Source: Corinectria fuckeliana
Lineage: Eukaryota; Ascomycota; Sordariomycetes; Hypocreales; Nectriaceae
Direction: 5' to 3'
Assembly (NCBI GenBank): GCA_019137255.1
Contig: WPDH01000196.1
Span: 1-20,124 of the forward strand
DNA: 20,124 nt
The first letter of the stretch is position 1, and each line of letters starts with the position of its first letter. The notes beneath the pieces were generated by a model that saw nothing but the letters and a program-made list of their open reading frames with translations, was not told the DNA's origin and made no database searches. The position numbers and the translations under genes are program-made. Positions 1 through 10,150 of this stretch are shown piece after piece.

Positions 1-879
1 ATACTAAACTATATAAGTCTTTTTATATAAGTATTTCTTACTTATTCTTACTTTTTTTATACTATATAGTATATATAAGATTATACTAAGTATAAGCTAT
101 TATAGTTATAATATACTAAAAGGATCTTACTAGTAAAAGTAAAATATATTATATCTCTTATATAATAAGCCCTCTTATAGTAGTTATATCTAGCTTATTT
201 CTAATAATACTATATAATATATTTAAAGTAAAAGTACTTAAAGTATTACTTAGGTTAAATCTTCTTTAAATAAGGCTTAGTCTAATAAACTTTTATAACT
301 ATAATTATATTTTAGTTATAAAGTTTATTTATATTTATTAGTTTAGTTAATAATATAACTAGTAACTAGTAAGATCTAACTATATAATAGCTTTATAATA
401 GTTTTATAGTATATATCTTAATATTATTTACTTATTAGATATTTACTATAAGGTTTTTAAGTAAGTCTCTTATATAACTAGTTAAAACTCTCTTAGTAAC
501 TATTATAAACTATCTTAAGACTTAATATATACTTATATTAAAAATAGTAAGAATCTAAGTATTATTCTTTAGGAGATTTATAATTAGTTTATAAAAGAGA
601 ATTATAATATTCTTACTAAAAAGATAATATAAAACTACTATAAGTAAAAGATAACCTTTTAAGAGAGTATAATTAATAATTATTATAGTATCTAATAGTA
701 TATAAAATATAATATTAGAAGCTATACTAAGTAATCTAATAATAATCTTCTTACTAAGATAAGAGAGGATTACTTTTAATATTAGTACTATTAGAGATAA
801 GAGTATCCTCTTATTATAAGTAACTTAAGCTTAGGTTAGAGTCTTAATAGGTGTTTTCTAAAAGGTAGCTAATATTACT

Positions 880-1330
880 TTTTTAATAATAGTTATAATT
901 ATTTCTATAAGAGATAGTAAGATTAGAATTTTACTACTTATATATTAGGTATAGCTTATAATAATATTAGCTAGAGTTATTATTATTTTCTAAACTAAGA
1001 GGAAAGCAGCTCTTAGGATAATTACTTTAAGTTTATATTTAGTCTTAATAATAAGATTTTTAAATTAATTATAAGTTGTTTTTATACTAGGCTTAGCTTA
1101 TAGTAAGAGTAGGTTTTATAGTAAAAAAATTTTCTTAAGAGGAGAAAAAAAATAGTTTATAATCTTAATATTCTCTATTTTGCTAAGCCTATATATTATA
1201 TATAATATAGTAATAATATAAGAGTAGAAAGAAGGTAAAAAAGGTTTATAAAGAAAGTTAGTTAGGTTAGAATAGATTTTAAGAGTATAACTAAAATATA
1301 GTAAGAGTAACTATTAAATGTTTATAAAGA
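880..1330 (+). repeat. Dispersed repeat copy 1, inverted partner at the right window end
   Basis: The reverse complement of 19981-20124 aligns to 880-1023 without gaps. I counted 17 differences in 144 positions, all transitions in both directions and no transversions. The similarity continues, with small indels, to about 1330 (right partner about 19683). The unit is a dead repeat with no readable protein. The homology may continue left of 880, since the right partner is cut by the window end. Confidence 0.85.
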
Positions 1331-2372
1331 GTTAAGACTTATAAGACTAATAATAATATAATAAGGTTTATTATAAAAATTTATATAATAATAAGTCTTA
1401 TATTAAAATTGATTTTTAGTTACTTTAAAGCTTTTAAAAGTAAGATTTCTACTTATAGCTTTTTTTACTTTTATTTTTACTTTATATAGTATTTAATTTT
1501 TAAGCTTTTTAGTAAAACTAGCTTTACTATCTTAAGTAAAGCTCTTACTAGTAACTACTATTTTATAGTATTTATTTTAACTTTACTTAGCTTTAGTTTT
1601 AAAAAGTATTAAGATAGTTTTATATTTATTATTAGTTATTATTTAATATTATTTAGTAAGTAAAAACAATCTATTAAATTAATATTAATATTTTTAATAA
1701 AGGGTTTTTATTATCTTAAAAGTATAAAATCTAATAAGCTAGTATTATAGTTTAAGCTTTACTTAGCTTAAGCTAAATAGAAAAGTTATTTACTAAAAGG
1801 TAATAAAACTTAGCTATTAAGTTAGTTAGCAGCTTATATAAGTATTTAAGTCTAATAGGTAGAAAGCTTTACTTTCTCTTTTTTCTCTTTTTTAGCTTTA
1901 TTAATATTAATCTTTTTTAGCATCTTCTTATAGCTGCCTAAAAGCTAACTTATTATAGCTAGTATTATTTAACAGTTTTATAAGTTTTAAAGCTAAGTAT
2001 AAGATTAGTTTTAAGGTTTTATCTTTTTTTTCTTTTTAATACTATTTATTTTTTCTAGTTATTTTTTTCTTTTTAGTTTTTTACTTTAGTATAATAAGCT
2101 TTAATAGTAGCTAAAAGGTGCTTATTAGTGTAATTTAGTCTTATAACCTTATTATACTAACTTATTATCTTATTATTTATTTATTTATACTTTATAAACC
2201 TAAAAGGTAGATAGTGCTTTTATTTTATATAGATATAGGAAAAACTATAAAATTAGATAAAAACTTATATTCTTTATATAGTAAACCTAAGTTAGGCCTC
2301 TTATACTATTACTATATATAAGTAAATAGTCTTTTTGCTAAAACTAAAGTTATCTTATTTTCTAAAGAGCTA

Positions 2373-2453
2373 GGAAAAAGTTAAAAAGAGGGAAAGAGAA
2401 AAAAAGATAAGAAAAAAAGAGAAAAAGGAAAAAAAGAGGTAAAAAAGAGAGAA
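2373..2453. repeat. Purine-rich low-complexity tract
   Basis: This is a run of about 80 bases that is almost entirely A and G on the + strand. Pyrimidine-rich tracts on the same strand lie near 1870-1905, 2026-2085 and 2740-2775. No gene or element end could be tied to it, and it is probably low-complexity sequence inside the AT-rich block. Confidence 0.6.
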
Positions 2454-2455
2454 AT

Positions 2456-2706
2456 AGTTAACTAAGTGTTAAACACCTAGTCTACTATAAGAGTAGAGTA
2501 GTTAAGTGTTAAAATTATACTAGCTAAGTATATCTAGGTTGCTTTATAGTTATAGCTAAAAGCTTAGAATTTTAAGTGGGTAGAACTAGCTGCTAGTAGG
2601 TTAGCTAGCTATTAGTAAGTTAGCTAGTAGTATAGTTATTAGTAGCTAAAAGCTAGTATAAACCTAACACTTAATAGCTATTAGCAGCTGTTAGCAGCTA
2701 TATAGA
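2456..2706. repeat. AGCTA/AAGTGTTA motif-rich island in the AT-rich block
   Basis: The 8-mer AAGTGTTA occurs at about 2464 and 2505, and again inverted near 2665. An imperfect palindrome lies at 2462-2480, with 9-bp arms and one mismatch. From about 2585 the sequence repeats TAGCT/AGCTA units many times. The island keeps more TpG and CpA than its surroundings. It could be the remnant of a terminal repeat of a retrotransposon or a satellite-like segment, but no family can be named. Confidence 0.4.
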
Positions 2707-2938
2707 TCTTTATTATTATTTATTATTTAGTCTTTTAGACTATAATATCTTTTTTTCTTTCTTCTCTTTTTAATATCTTTATAAGTAGTTTCTCTTTAGG
2801 CTTTTTATTAGGCTTATATTAGCTTTAGGTCTTAAATATATTACTAATATATGTTCTTTTTAGGATTTATTAATATATTTATTTTCTAGCTATTAGCACT
2901 ATAGCTTTATTATAGTCTTATTATTATAGTAGCTAACT

Positions 2939-2940
2939 NN
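2939..2940. other. Assembly ambiguity (two N)
   Basis: Two unresolved bases sit five bases before a long AAT microsatellite. They probably mark a place where read consensus or scaffold joining failed, so local copy number here should not be trusted. Confidence 0.95.
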
Positions 2941-2943
2941 AAC

Positions 2944-2944
<1 letters not shown>

Positions 2945-2987
<43 letters not shown>
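2945..2987. repeat. (ATA)n microsatellite, about 14 units
   Basis: This is an uninterrupted trinucleotide run of 43 bases directly after the N gap. It is a simple repeat with no coding meaning. Confidence 0.97.
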
Positions 2988-2988
<1 letters not shown>

Positions 2989-3061
2989 GATAATAAACCT
3001 AATATAGTTCTTAAGTAAGAGAGATATAATTATATATACTAATCTGTTTATATATAAATTC

Positions 3062-3084
3062 TAATAATAATAATAATAATAATA
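3062..3084. repeat. (TAA)n microsatellite, about 7.7 units
   Basis: This is a second simple repeat of the same trinucleotide, about 75 bases after the first. Confidence 0.95.
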
Positions 3085-6000
3085 CTAGCTATAAGAGTAA
3101 GTTCTTTTATTATAAATCTACTATATATCTAGGCTAATCTTATATAGGCTAAGAGAAAAAGACAGGCTAAGATAAAAAGTACTACTACTTTAAGAGAGAA
3201 GTTTACTACTTTAGTAAGAGTAGTATAAGCTATCTCTTATTTTATATATATTATATAAATAGGTAAGAATAGTATAGTAGGTTTTTACTAAGACTAGGTA
3301 AATACTATAATAAGTAGCTATATAGCTTATACCTATATATATAAAATATATAAAGTCTTACTATTTATTACTATTATTACTATCTAAGCCTTAGTAGAGG
3401 CTCTCTAGTAAGAGAGGGGTACTAATAATATAAGTATAAGTTAGTTTTATAATATATATATAAGCTAATAGTATATAAAGAGAGAAGCTTAAGAGGCTTA
3501 AAAATATAGCCTTTTAGGTAAAAAGTTAAGCTTCTAAGTATATATATATTATACTTATAGTAATAACTATAAGCCTAATATCTAACTAGTTTAATATACT
3601 AGTTAGTAAGATTAACTATATTACTAAGATACTTAAGTATTTTAAATATATTATAGTCTTAGCTCTTACCTGTCTAAGAAGTGTTCTTATTCTTATAGTA
3701 ATTAGGTTATTAGCCTCTAAGAGAACTAGTAAGAAGAATAGTAATAATAATAATAAGACTAGTAAGACTAATAATAATACTACTACTAGTAAAAATATAA
3801 AGAAAAGTAATATAAATATATAAGGTTAGATAGTAAGTAGTAAAAGTATAAGTTTAGGTTAAGTCTATAAGTTAGTACTATAAGCTTAAAGGATTTTAAT
3901 AAAAAGTTAAAAGATTTAATTAGGAGTAATAGCTATTATAATTAAGCTGGTTTTTTACCTTTTATAGCTTTTTCTAAGTGTATTTTATACTTCTTATAAG
4001 AGGGGTAAAAAGCACTTAGTATAATAGTATACTATTCTTATTATAAGACTATAAACTTAATTATAATTACTATAAATTTATAAGACTAGTTTATAGTATA
4101 AGATAATATATTAGCTTAAAAACTACTAGGTAAACAGTTAAGTAGTTTTATATTTTAATAGTTAGAGTTTAAACTTATATTAGTTTTATAGTAGGTTTAT
4201 TTAGTGTTTTTATTATTTAGTATACCTAAGGTAAAAAATAATAATATATTTAAGTGTTTTTTTACTAGTCTTATATAAGTACTATAGTAAAAATATATTA
4301 GGTATATACCTTTAGAAGAGAAAGCTTTTAAGACTGATTTTTCCTATTTATAGCTATATAAGTATTAAGCTTTAATATTTATTAAGATCTTAGTATAAGT
4401 ATAATACTCTTTTATTATTAGCAGGAGGGTAAGCTTTAGCAGGTTTAAGTTAATTAGTTTTTTAATACTCTCTTATTTTATCTTAAAGTTAAGTTTACTA
4501 TATAGTTTATTTAGAAAAGGTATAAGCTTTTATTACTACTAATATTAGTTTACACTCTTTATAAAAAAGCTAGCTTTTAAGCTAATTTTTAACTTCTTAC
4601 TATAATTACTATTATAGTTTTTACTACTACTTATAGTAAATCTACCTTAAAGCTGTAATAGTAGTAACCCTAATAAGCTAAGTAGTATTTTATCTTTTAG
4701 TATAACTATTAAATTAGGCAGCTAGTTTGTTAAAATAGATATTAAGAGAGAGGATAGCTAGTTTTATCTTTAGTAGGTAAGTAAGTATAGTTTTATAAGC
4801 TTTTACTACTATATATAAGTTTTAAGTTTATTCTAATATAAGTGCTTATATAATACTTTAAGGCTTACTACTAGGGGCTATTAAGGTATAGTAAGCTTTT
4901 ATATTATAGATTATAATAAAATAGATAACTTATATATAGATTAATCTTACTCTTTTAAGACTAACTCTCTAAGTACTTATAGTAATTATAGTAAGAGCCT
5001 AGTATTAACACTTAAGTTTCTCTTTAAAATAGTTTATATATAAGTCTTATAGTAGTTTATAATAAAGAAAAAGTCTAAAAAACCTATAGGTTTAAGTAGG
5101 TTATACTATTAAGTCTCTAAGTTAGATTTATATCTAGTCTACTATATATTTATAAGTAAAGTAAAAAAGTTATACTTTATTTAGTTTCTAAGTTATACTA
5201 TTTATTTAGGCCTAATTATTATATATTTTCTATATAGTCTTAAGCTAGGTTTAAGTCTCTTTTATATTATAGCTAAATATTAACAGGTTTATATTATTTA
5301 TAAATCTAATAACTAATATCTTAAAGGTATTATTAAGAGCTTTATAAAAGCTAAAAATAAAAAAGATAAATAAAATAAGTAATAAAAGAGATTCTTAAGA
5401 GACTCTTATTTTAACTTTAATTAAGTTAAAAGTTTAGCTATTAAATTAAAGTTATACTATTTATAATATAAGGTAGCTAATAAGCTATACTAAGAGCTAT
5501 CTAGAGAATCCTTTTAGTTATAAGATAGTAATAAGTTATTTATAGTTAATACTATTAAAAGCTCTTATAAAGTTAAGCTAAAAAAGAGAGGTAAGGCTAT
5601 ATTAGGCTTATACTATATATACTAATTTAATAACTATAGCTAAAGCTAGCTTTATTAACTTTTTAGGCTTATTACCTATTTGCCTTAAGAGTAGTAGCCT
5701 CTTCTCTTTTATTATAGTTATAATATACTTACTAATAACTATTTTAATAATCTTACTAATTATATTAAGTAGTAATATTAGGTGCTAGCTTAATACTATT
5801 TACTATTATTTTTTAGTCTTATTAGCTTTTAGGATAATTATAGTAATTATAGTATAAAAGCATATTTAAAAGTAACTAATTATAAAGCTTATATTTACTA
5901 TTTTAGTAATTATAAGAATAAGTAAGTTACTATATACTTTAAGAAATCCTATAGGGATTTTATCCTTTTTTAAGGCCTTTTATAACTTAATTTAGTATAA

Positions 6001-9000
6001 AGCTTTTTAGACCTTTTTAGAGTCTATTATTAAGTATATATAGCTTAACTTAAGTTTAAGTATCCTAAAAGGCGAAAAAAAGAGGAGGTTAAAGTTATTT
6101 ACTTAAGGTTTAAAAAAGAATTTTCTTATTAAAATCTTAGCTTTATTTATATAAAGTATTACTAGCTTAGGTTAGTCTTAGTAAATAAGAGGTAAAAGCT
6201 ATAAAGAAGTTATAATAGTTTTACTATATAGTTTAGCTTATCTTTTTATATTTTAGAATTATATTATATTATACTATAAGAGCTTAATTAAAAGTCTTTT
6301 TTAAAGAGTATACTATATATTTTATATATACTAATCTTATACTATATACACCTTAGAGTATATATACTAGTCTGCTAAGTAGCTAGTTTATTAGGCTATA
6401 TAATATACTTACTTAAGTTTAAAAGTTATTTTAGCTATTTTACTATTTTACTAAGAGTTATAATAAGATCTAGGTTTTTTTTACTTTAAGATTATATATT
6501 TTATAATTATAGTAAGTTACTTAAAAAGCTATTTAACTTTTATATTTAAGGCCTTTAAGGTAGTTATTATACTACTAGATATATAATAAAAATAGACTAC
6601 TACTTTATTAGCTATATTTTACTAGTAGGTTTTCTTTTAGTTAAATTTAGAGTTTAGCTTAAAAGCTATCTTTTTATAGGTATTTATAATATAAATATAC
6701 TAAGAGATATAGTTAGACTCTTTTAGGTTATAATTAGTTTTTATATAGAAGGTATTAATAGTTTTAGTAGCTTAAGTAAGATCTAAAGTGCTATTATAAT
6801 AGTCTTAAGCTAACTTAGTAACTATTTTATAAGAGGTAAAAAGGCTAATATAAAGTTATAATACCTTCTTTATAAGGCTATTACTATCTTAGTCTAAGTA
6901 GCTATAATAGTCTTAAAGTAGGTAGTAAAAGTTAAAATCACTTATAAGAAGTATATAATTATTTAGAGTAGTGCTAGTAAGAGCTTATAGTATAAGTAAG
7001 TCACTTTTACTATTTAGGAGATTATATAAGGTAATAATTTAGTATTAGGTTTTTATAAAAGTAATATTAACCTAGTTTTCTTCTGCTTATAATATTTACA
7101 ACTTAGGCTTATACTATTTATTTATATAGACTATTATATACTTACTATAGTAAACTATATAGTAGTTATAATATCTTAAGTAGGCTAAAGCTTTTATCTT
7201 AAGGTTCTTATTTAGCTTAAAAAGTGTAATTATATTATATTTACTATAGGCTTATAATGTAAGATAAGTAAAAGTAGCTTAATAATTAGTATTTTAATAT
7301 AGCACTAGTATTAATTAGTAGTCTAAGAGAGGGATAGTAATAGTAATAAGGCTAAGATAATTATTAAAAGAGAGGAGAGTATATAAACAGCTTAGGCTTA
7401 TATTAGAGCTAGGCTAGTAAATACTATATATAATCTATTTATTAAGCTAGAGAGCCTTTTAGGTTTTCTTAATAAGAACTATATAAGTTAGGCTAATAGT
7501 AAGAGTAGTAAGAGTAAGAGCCTTTAAGTTAAAGGTTTAGTTACTATATATTCTTAAAAGCAAAAAGGTCTATCTAAGTATTCTTTCTTAGTGTAAGCTT
7601 AGTATAAGGCTATAATAAGATAGTTACAGCTTTAAGCTAAGTGTTTACTCTTATAAAGAATATAGTTTAAAGGGATTTTTTTATATTTAGTTAGGTATTC
7701 TTTTTTATTAGTATATATAACACCTTTATAATATTCACAGGTTAAAGCTAACTTATAGTTCTAAGCTAAGTGTCTAAACTTAAAGTAGTTATAATATTAG
7801 GTAGGTTAGAGCCTCTTATTAAAAAGCTTATAGTTATATAGTTATATATTAAGTAGTAGGCTATTATTATATAAGTAGTTAGCCTTTTTAATAAAGCTAA
7901 TATATAAGATAAGATTTATCTTTACTTTAGGGCTAAGTTAGCTAGTCTTTTACTTTTTAACTTAAAAGATTTTTAGTTAATTAGATTTATTAATTTCTTT
8001 AATAAGCTTATTAGTATTATTTAGGATAGATATAAGTTAGATTCTTTTTACTATTACTATAAATATTAGGAGAGAGAGAGTTATACTATTACTAAAAGCT
8101 TTAGTAACCTAATCTTTAGTATAAATAGCTTATATCTTATTTACTATATAAAATATAAGAATAGTATTACTACTTAGTAGCTTTCTTACTATAATAACAC
8201 TAGAGTTATTATAAGCCTAGTTTACTATCTTAATAGTATCTTTTAGGGTTTAGCTATTAATATTAAGAGGTGTATTTCTTATTTAGATTATAACTTTATA
8301 TTTAATATAGCTTTAAGTTATTTACTTTATATTTTCTTAGTTTAAAAGTACTAGGCTTTATACTATAATTAATATATAAGAGGGTTAGCCTCTCTTATAA
8401 TCTAAGAGTATAATAAGAGCTATATTAATAATAGAGGTGAGAGTTATAGTAATATTTATAGTGATTTAGTCCTTAAGGGCTGTTTTATAGTTATATATAG
8501 TATTCTTCTTATATAAGATATAAGCTTATATCTTACATATAAATATATAAGTTTAGATAATATACTAAACTTATTTAAGAGATATAATAGGGATAATTCT
8601 AGTGATAATATTATATGTTTTATTTTTTAGGTTATCTACTAGTATTTTACTTAGTTTTATAACAGGTTTATTATTTTCACTTAGTATATACTAGCTAATT
8701 TCTATAAGAGGGTTATATTAACTTTAGTTAAGTTTATATACTCTTAAATTAATAGCTATTAGAAGTATATTAGTACTATTACTATAGTCCTAATATGCTA
8801 TTATCCCTAGAGTAATATATATATAAGAATTTAAATTCTAATATTAAAATATATTTTAAAGGCAGGTTAGAACTATAGTAAGTAGAAACTAGGTAAGTTC
8901 TTTTAAGATAGTTATTATTTACTTAATTATAAGTTAGTAAAAAACCTAGTAAGTTTTATTTAATTATTTAATTATATAACTGCTTTTTTTAGTTTTAAAA

Positions 9001-9329
9001 AGGCTTTTTAAAAAGTTTATAAGCTAACTATATAAGTTATATATTATAAAGTTAATTTTAAAGTATTATTAAAAAAATATTTAGTTATTAATTACTTTTT
9101 AAATTATTATACTAGCTTTTATATTTTAAATACTATTTAAATAGCCTTTTTACTATATTTAGCTATACTAATTTATATAGCTAAATTTTAAAGCTATAAG
9201 AGCTTTTTTTATTATATTATAGTTAGTTATAATTAAAAGTAGTAATAGTATAAGAGTAGAAAAAAGCTATCTAGTAGGTAAAGTTAATATTAAGAATATA
9301 AATAACTTAAAAGGTAACTTTAGCTTTAA

Positions 9330-9444
9330 CTTAAAAGGTAGTTAAGTTAGTAAGAGTTAAAGTGGGTTTTTTACAAGTTAACTTATAAGGTAGTCTAATA
9401 ATTATAATTAGTTAGAATTTAAAAAAAGTAAAACACCTTTTAGG
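9330..9444 (-). mobile_element. RIP-mutated copy of a 115-bp inverted-repeat element (MITE-like)
   Basis: The reverse complement of 9801-9915 aligns to this stretch without gaps. Its ends read CTTAAAAGGT and ACCTTTTAGG, which are the RIP products of the intact inverted terminal sequence CCTGAGAGGT/ACCTCTCAGG. It is flanked on both sides by TTAA (9326-9329 and 9445-9448). A short non-autonomous DNA element with inverted ends and a TTAA target duplication would fit piggyBac-type mobilisation. TTAA is common in DNA this AT-rich, so that part is only suggestive. A further copy of the end motif, AACTTAAAAGGT, lies at 9304-9315. Confidence 0.55.
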
Positions 9445-9518
9445 TTAACTTTTACTTTTTATAATAGCTTTTTTTTATATAATATAAACCTTTATTTATC
9501 TAATACTAAATACTTAAT

Positions 9519-9547
9519 ATATTAATAATATATTAATAATATATTAT
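9519..9547. repeat. Short tandem repeat, 11-bp unit
   Basis: The unit ATATTAATAAT occurs about 2.6 times in tandem. It is simple AT-rich sequence near the block edge with no other recognisable role. Confidence 0.7.
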
Positions 9548-9695
9548 AGTATAATAATAAGTAGTTTTATATACTTAGTAGTAACTTATAATACTTTTAC
9601 TATTTTTAATAGGTTTACTATTATAATACTTAAAGTACTATAAGTAGTTATTAAGTAAATAGCTAGTTTATTAAGATATAATACTTTATTAATAT

Positions 9696-9759
9696 ATTAT
9701 TAATAGGCGTAATATAGTAAGAGGGGGATAATAAATTATTAATTAATTATTAATAGGTG
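9696..9759 (+). repeat. Pair of 14-bp direct repeats at the block edge
   Basis: ATTATTAATAGGCG at 9696-9709 recurs at 9746-9759 with a single C-to-T change (9708 versus 9758), spaced 50 bp apart. The change destroys the CpG of the first copy, in keeping with RIP. Confidence 0.6.
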
Positions 9760-9782
9760 CGGCGCGGCAGGCGGGGAGGGCA
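9757..9782 (+). other. GC-rich island at the AT-rich/genic boundary
   Basis: A stretch of about 26 bases is almost pure G and C, with several CpG sites, and AT-only DNA on both sides. It appears to have escaped the mutation that shaped the flanking block. It is too short to assign a function. It may be a surviving piece of the original promoter-distal DNA. Confidence 0.6.
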
Positions 9783-9800
9783 ATATATTAATTAAGCTTA

Positions 9801-9915
9801 GCTGAGAGGTGCTCCACTTCTTTCAAATTCTGACTAATCACGATTGTTAGACCACCTCACAGGTTGACTTGCAAAAAACCCACTTTAACCCCTGCTAGCC
9901 TGACCACCTCTCAGG
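9801..9915 (+). mobile_element. Intact copy of the 115-bp inverted-repeat element (MITE-like)
   Basis: The ends are a perfect 10-bp inverted repeat, CTGAGAGGTG (9802-9811) and CACCTCTCAG (9905-9914). An internal near-copy, CACCTCACAG, lies at 9853-9862. Flanks are CTTA on the left and TTAT on the right, so a TTA duplication is possible but a clean TTAA is not present. Base 9801 is G where the inverted end would predict C. It is unmutated, whereas the partner at 9330-9444 carries only C-to-T and G-to-A changes. At 115 bp the duplication is shorter than the length usually needed to trigger RIP in Neurospora, which may explain its survival. Confidence 0.5.
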
Positions 9916-9917
9916 TT

Positions 9918-10076
9918 ATGTACATCCACGTCAGTGTCAGGGTGGGTCATCTTAGGTACTCGCGGGGTTTAGCAATTTGGGTCGCAACAGGCAAGGTCAC
10001 CCGACCAGCAAACGACCTGCCACTACTACCACCACCACCACCACCAAGGCTAAAGCCACAACCGCCACGATCCTAG
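9918..10076 (+). promoter_or_regulatory. Candidate upstream ORF 1 (52 codons) ending in polyproline
   Basis: This is an ATG-initiated frame in the leader of the RasGAP gene, encoding 52 residues. Near its end, six consecutive proline codons (10029-10046) come from the CCA microsatellite, followed by a basic, proline-rich tail and a TAG stop 70 bases before the main start codon. It counts as a uORF only if transcription starts upstream of 9918, which the sequence does not show. Polyproline is known to slow ribosomes unless eIF5A acts, so a damping effect is conceivable. It may equally be a chance frame. Confidence 0.3.
10029..10046 (+). repeat. (CCA)6 microsatellite in the 5' leader
   Basis: Six perfect CCA repeats lie about 100 bases upstream of the main start codon. 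In the frame of uORF 1 they encode six prolines. Length variation here would change that uORF without affecting the main protein. Confidence 0.9.
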
Positions 10077-10132
10077 CTCACCACCGGCGCCCTCTTGGAT
10101 ACAACAAGTCCAACCTATTTCAACGTCCCTCC

Positions 10133-10150
10133 ATGCTTCTGCAGCTATGA
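10133..10150 (+). promoter_or_regulatory. Minimal uORF (5 codons) whose stop overlaps the main start (ATGA)
   Basis: ATG CTT CTG CAG CTA TGA encodes five residues and ends in a TGA that shares two bases with the main ATG at 10147, giving the ATGA overlap. The uORF start has a weak context (T at -3, C at +4), while the main ATG has G at -3. The main start could thus be reached by leaky scanning or by termination-reinitiation. It lies so close to the start that it should be in the mRNA whatever the transcription start. Confidence 0.5.

Larger units (their letters stand above)
1..9756. repeat. RIP-type AT-rich block (degenerate repeats), left flank
   Basis: This block has no recognisable gene. 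Almost every stretch is A, T and a few C or G in CpT/ApG contexts. CpA, TpG and CpG are strongly depleted, and reading by eye I noticed only two CpG sites, at 6073 and 9708. TAA and TAG stops fill all frames. This is the expected product of repeat-induced point mutation, which converts C to T mainly at CpA in duplicated DNA of filamentous ascomycetes. The block is probably a pile of dead transposons, but I could not name any family because the coding sequence is destroyed. Sub-features with their own structure are listed separately. The mutation interpretation is supported directly by the intact/mutated pair near 9328-9917. Confidence 0.9.
9783..10146 (+). promoter_or_regulatory. Promoter and 5' leader of the RasGAP gene
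   Basis: This is the only intact DNA upstream of the gene, about 360 bases between the AT-rich block and the start codon. No TATA box or other core promoter element is obvious. The transcription start is unknown. The stretch includes an inverted-repeat element (9801-9915), three copies of the motif CACCTCWCAG (9853-9862 and 9905-9914 on +, 9802-9811 inverted), a CCA trinucleotide repeat and two upstream ORFs. The gene is therefore left with a very short intergenic promoter, part of which is repeat-derived. Confidence 0.6.

Noticed and set aside
1870..2453. Hairpin between pyrimidine-rich tracts (1870-1905, 2026-2085) and the purine-rich tract at 2373-2453
   Set aside because: The complementarity is that of low-complexity runs. 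I found no aligned unique sequence between them.
9326..9448. Firm assignment of the small element to the piggyBac superfamily from its TTAA flanks
   Set aside because: TTAA is very common here, and the intact copy shows CTTA/TTAT flanks, so the target-site evidence is not consistent between the two copies.
1..9700. CRISPR-like or satellite arrays, tRNA genes, or a readable reverse transcriptase or transposase
   Set aside because: No regularly spaced repeats, no cloverleaf-like sequence and no open frame or conserved motif could be supported in the mutated block.
9864..10076. A 70-residue + frame and several overlapping frames around the gene start as separate genes
   Set aside because: The frame begins without ATG. 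Only the part from ATG 9918 could be translated, and then as a uORF. The sequence is low-complexity and has no family resemblance.
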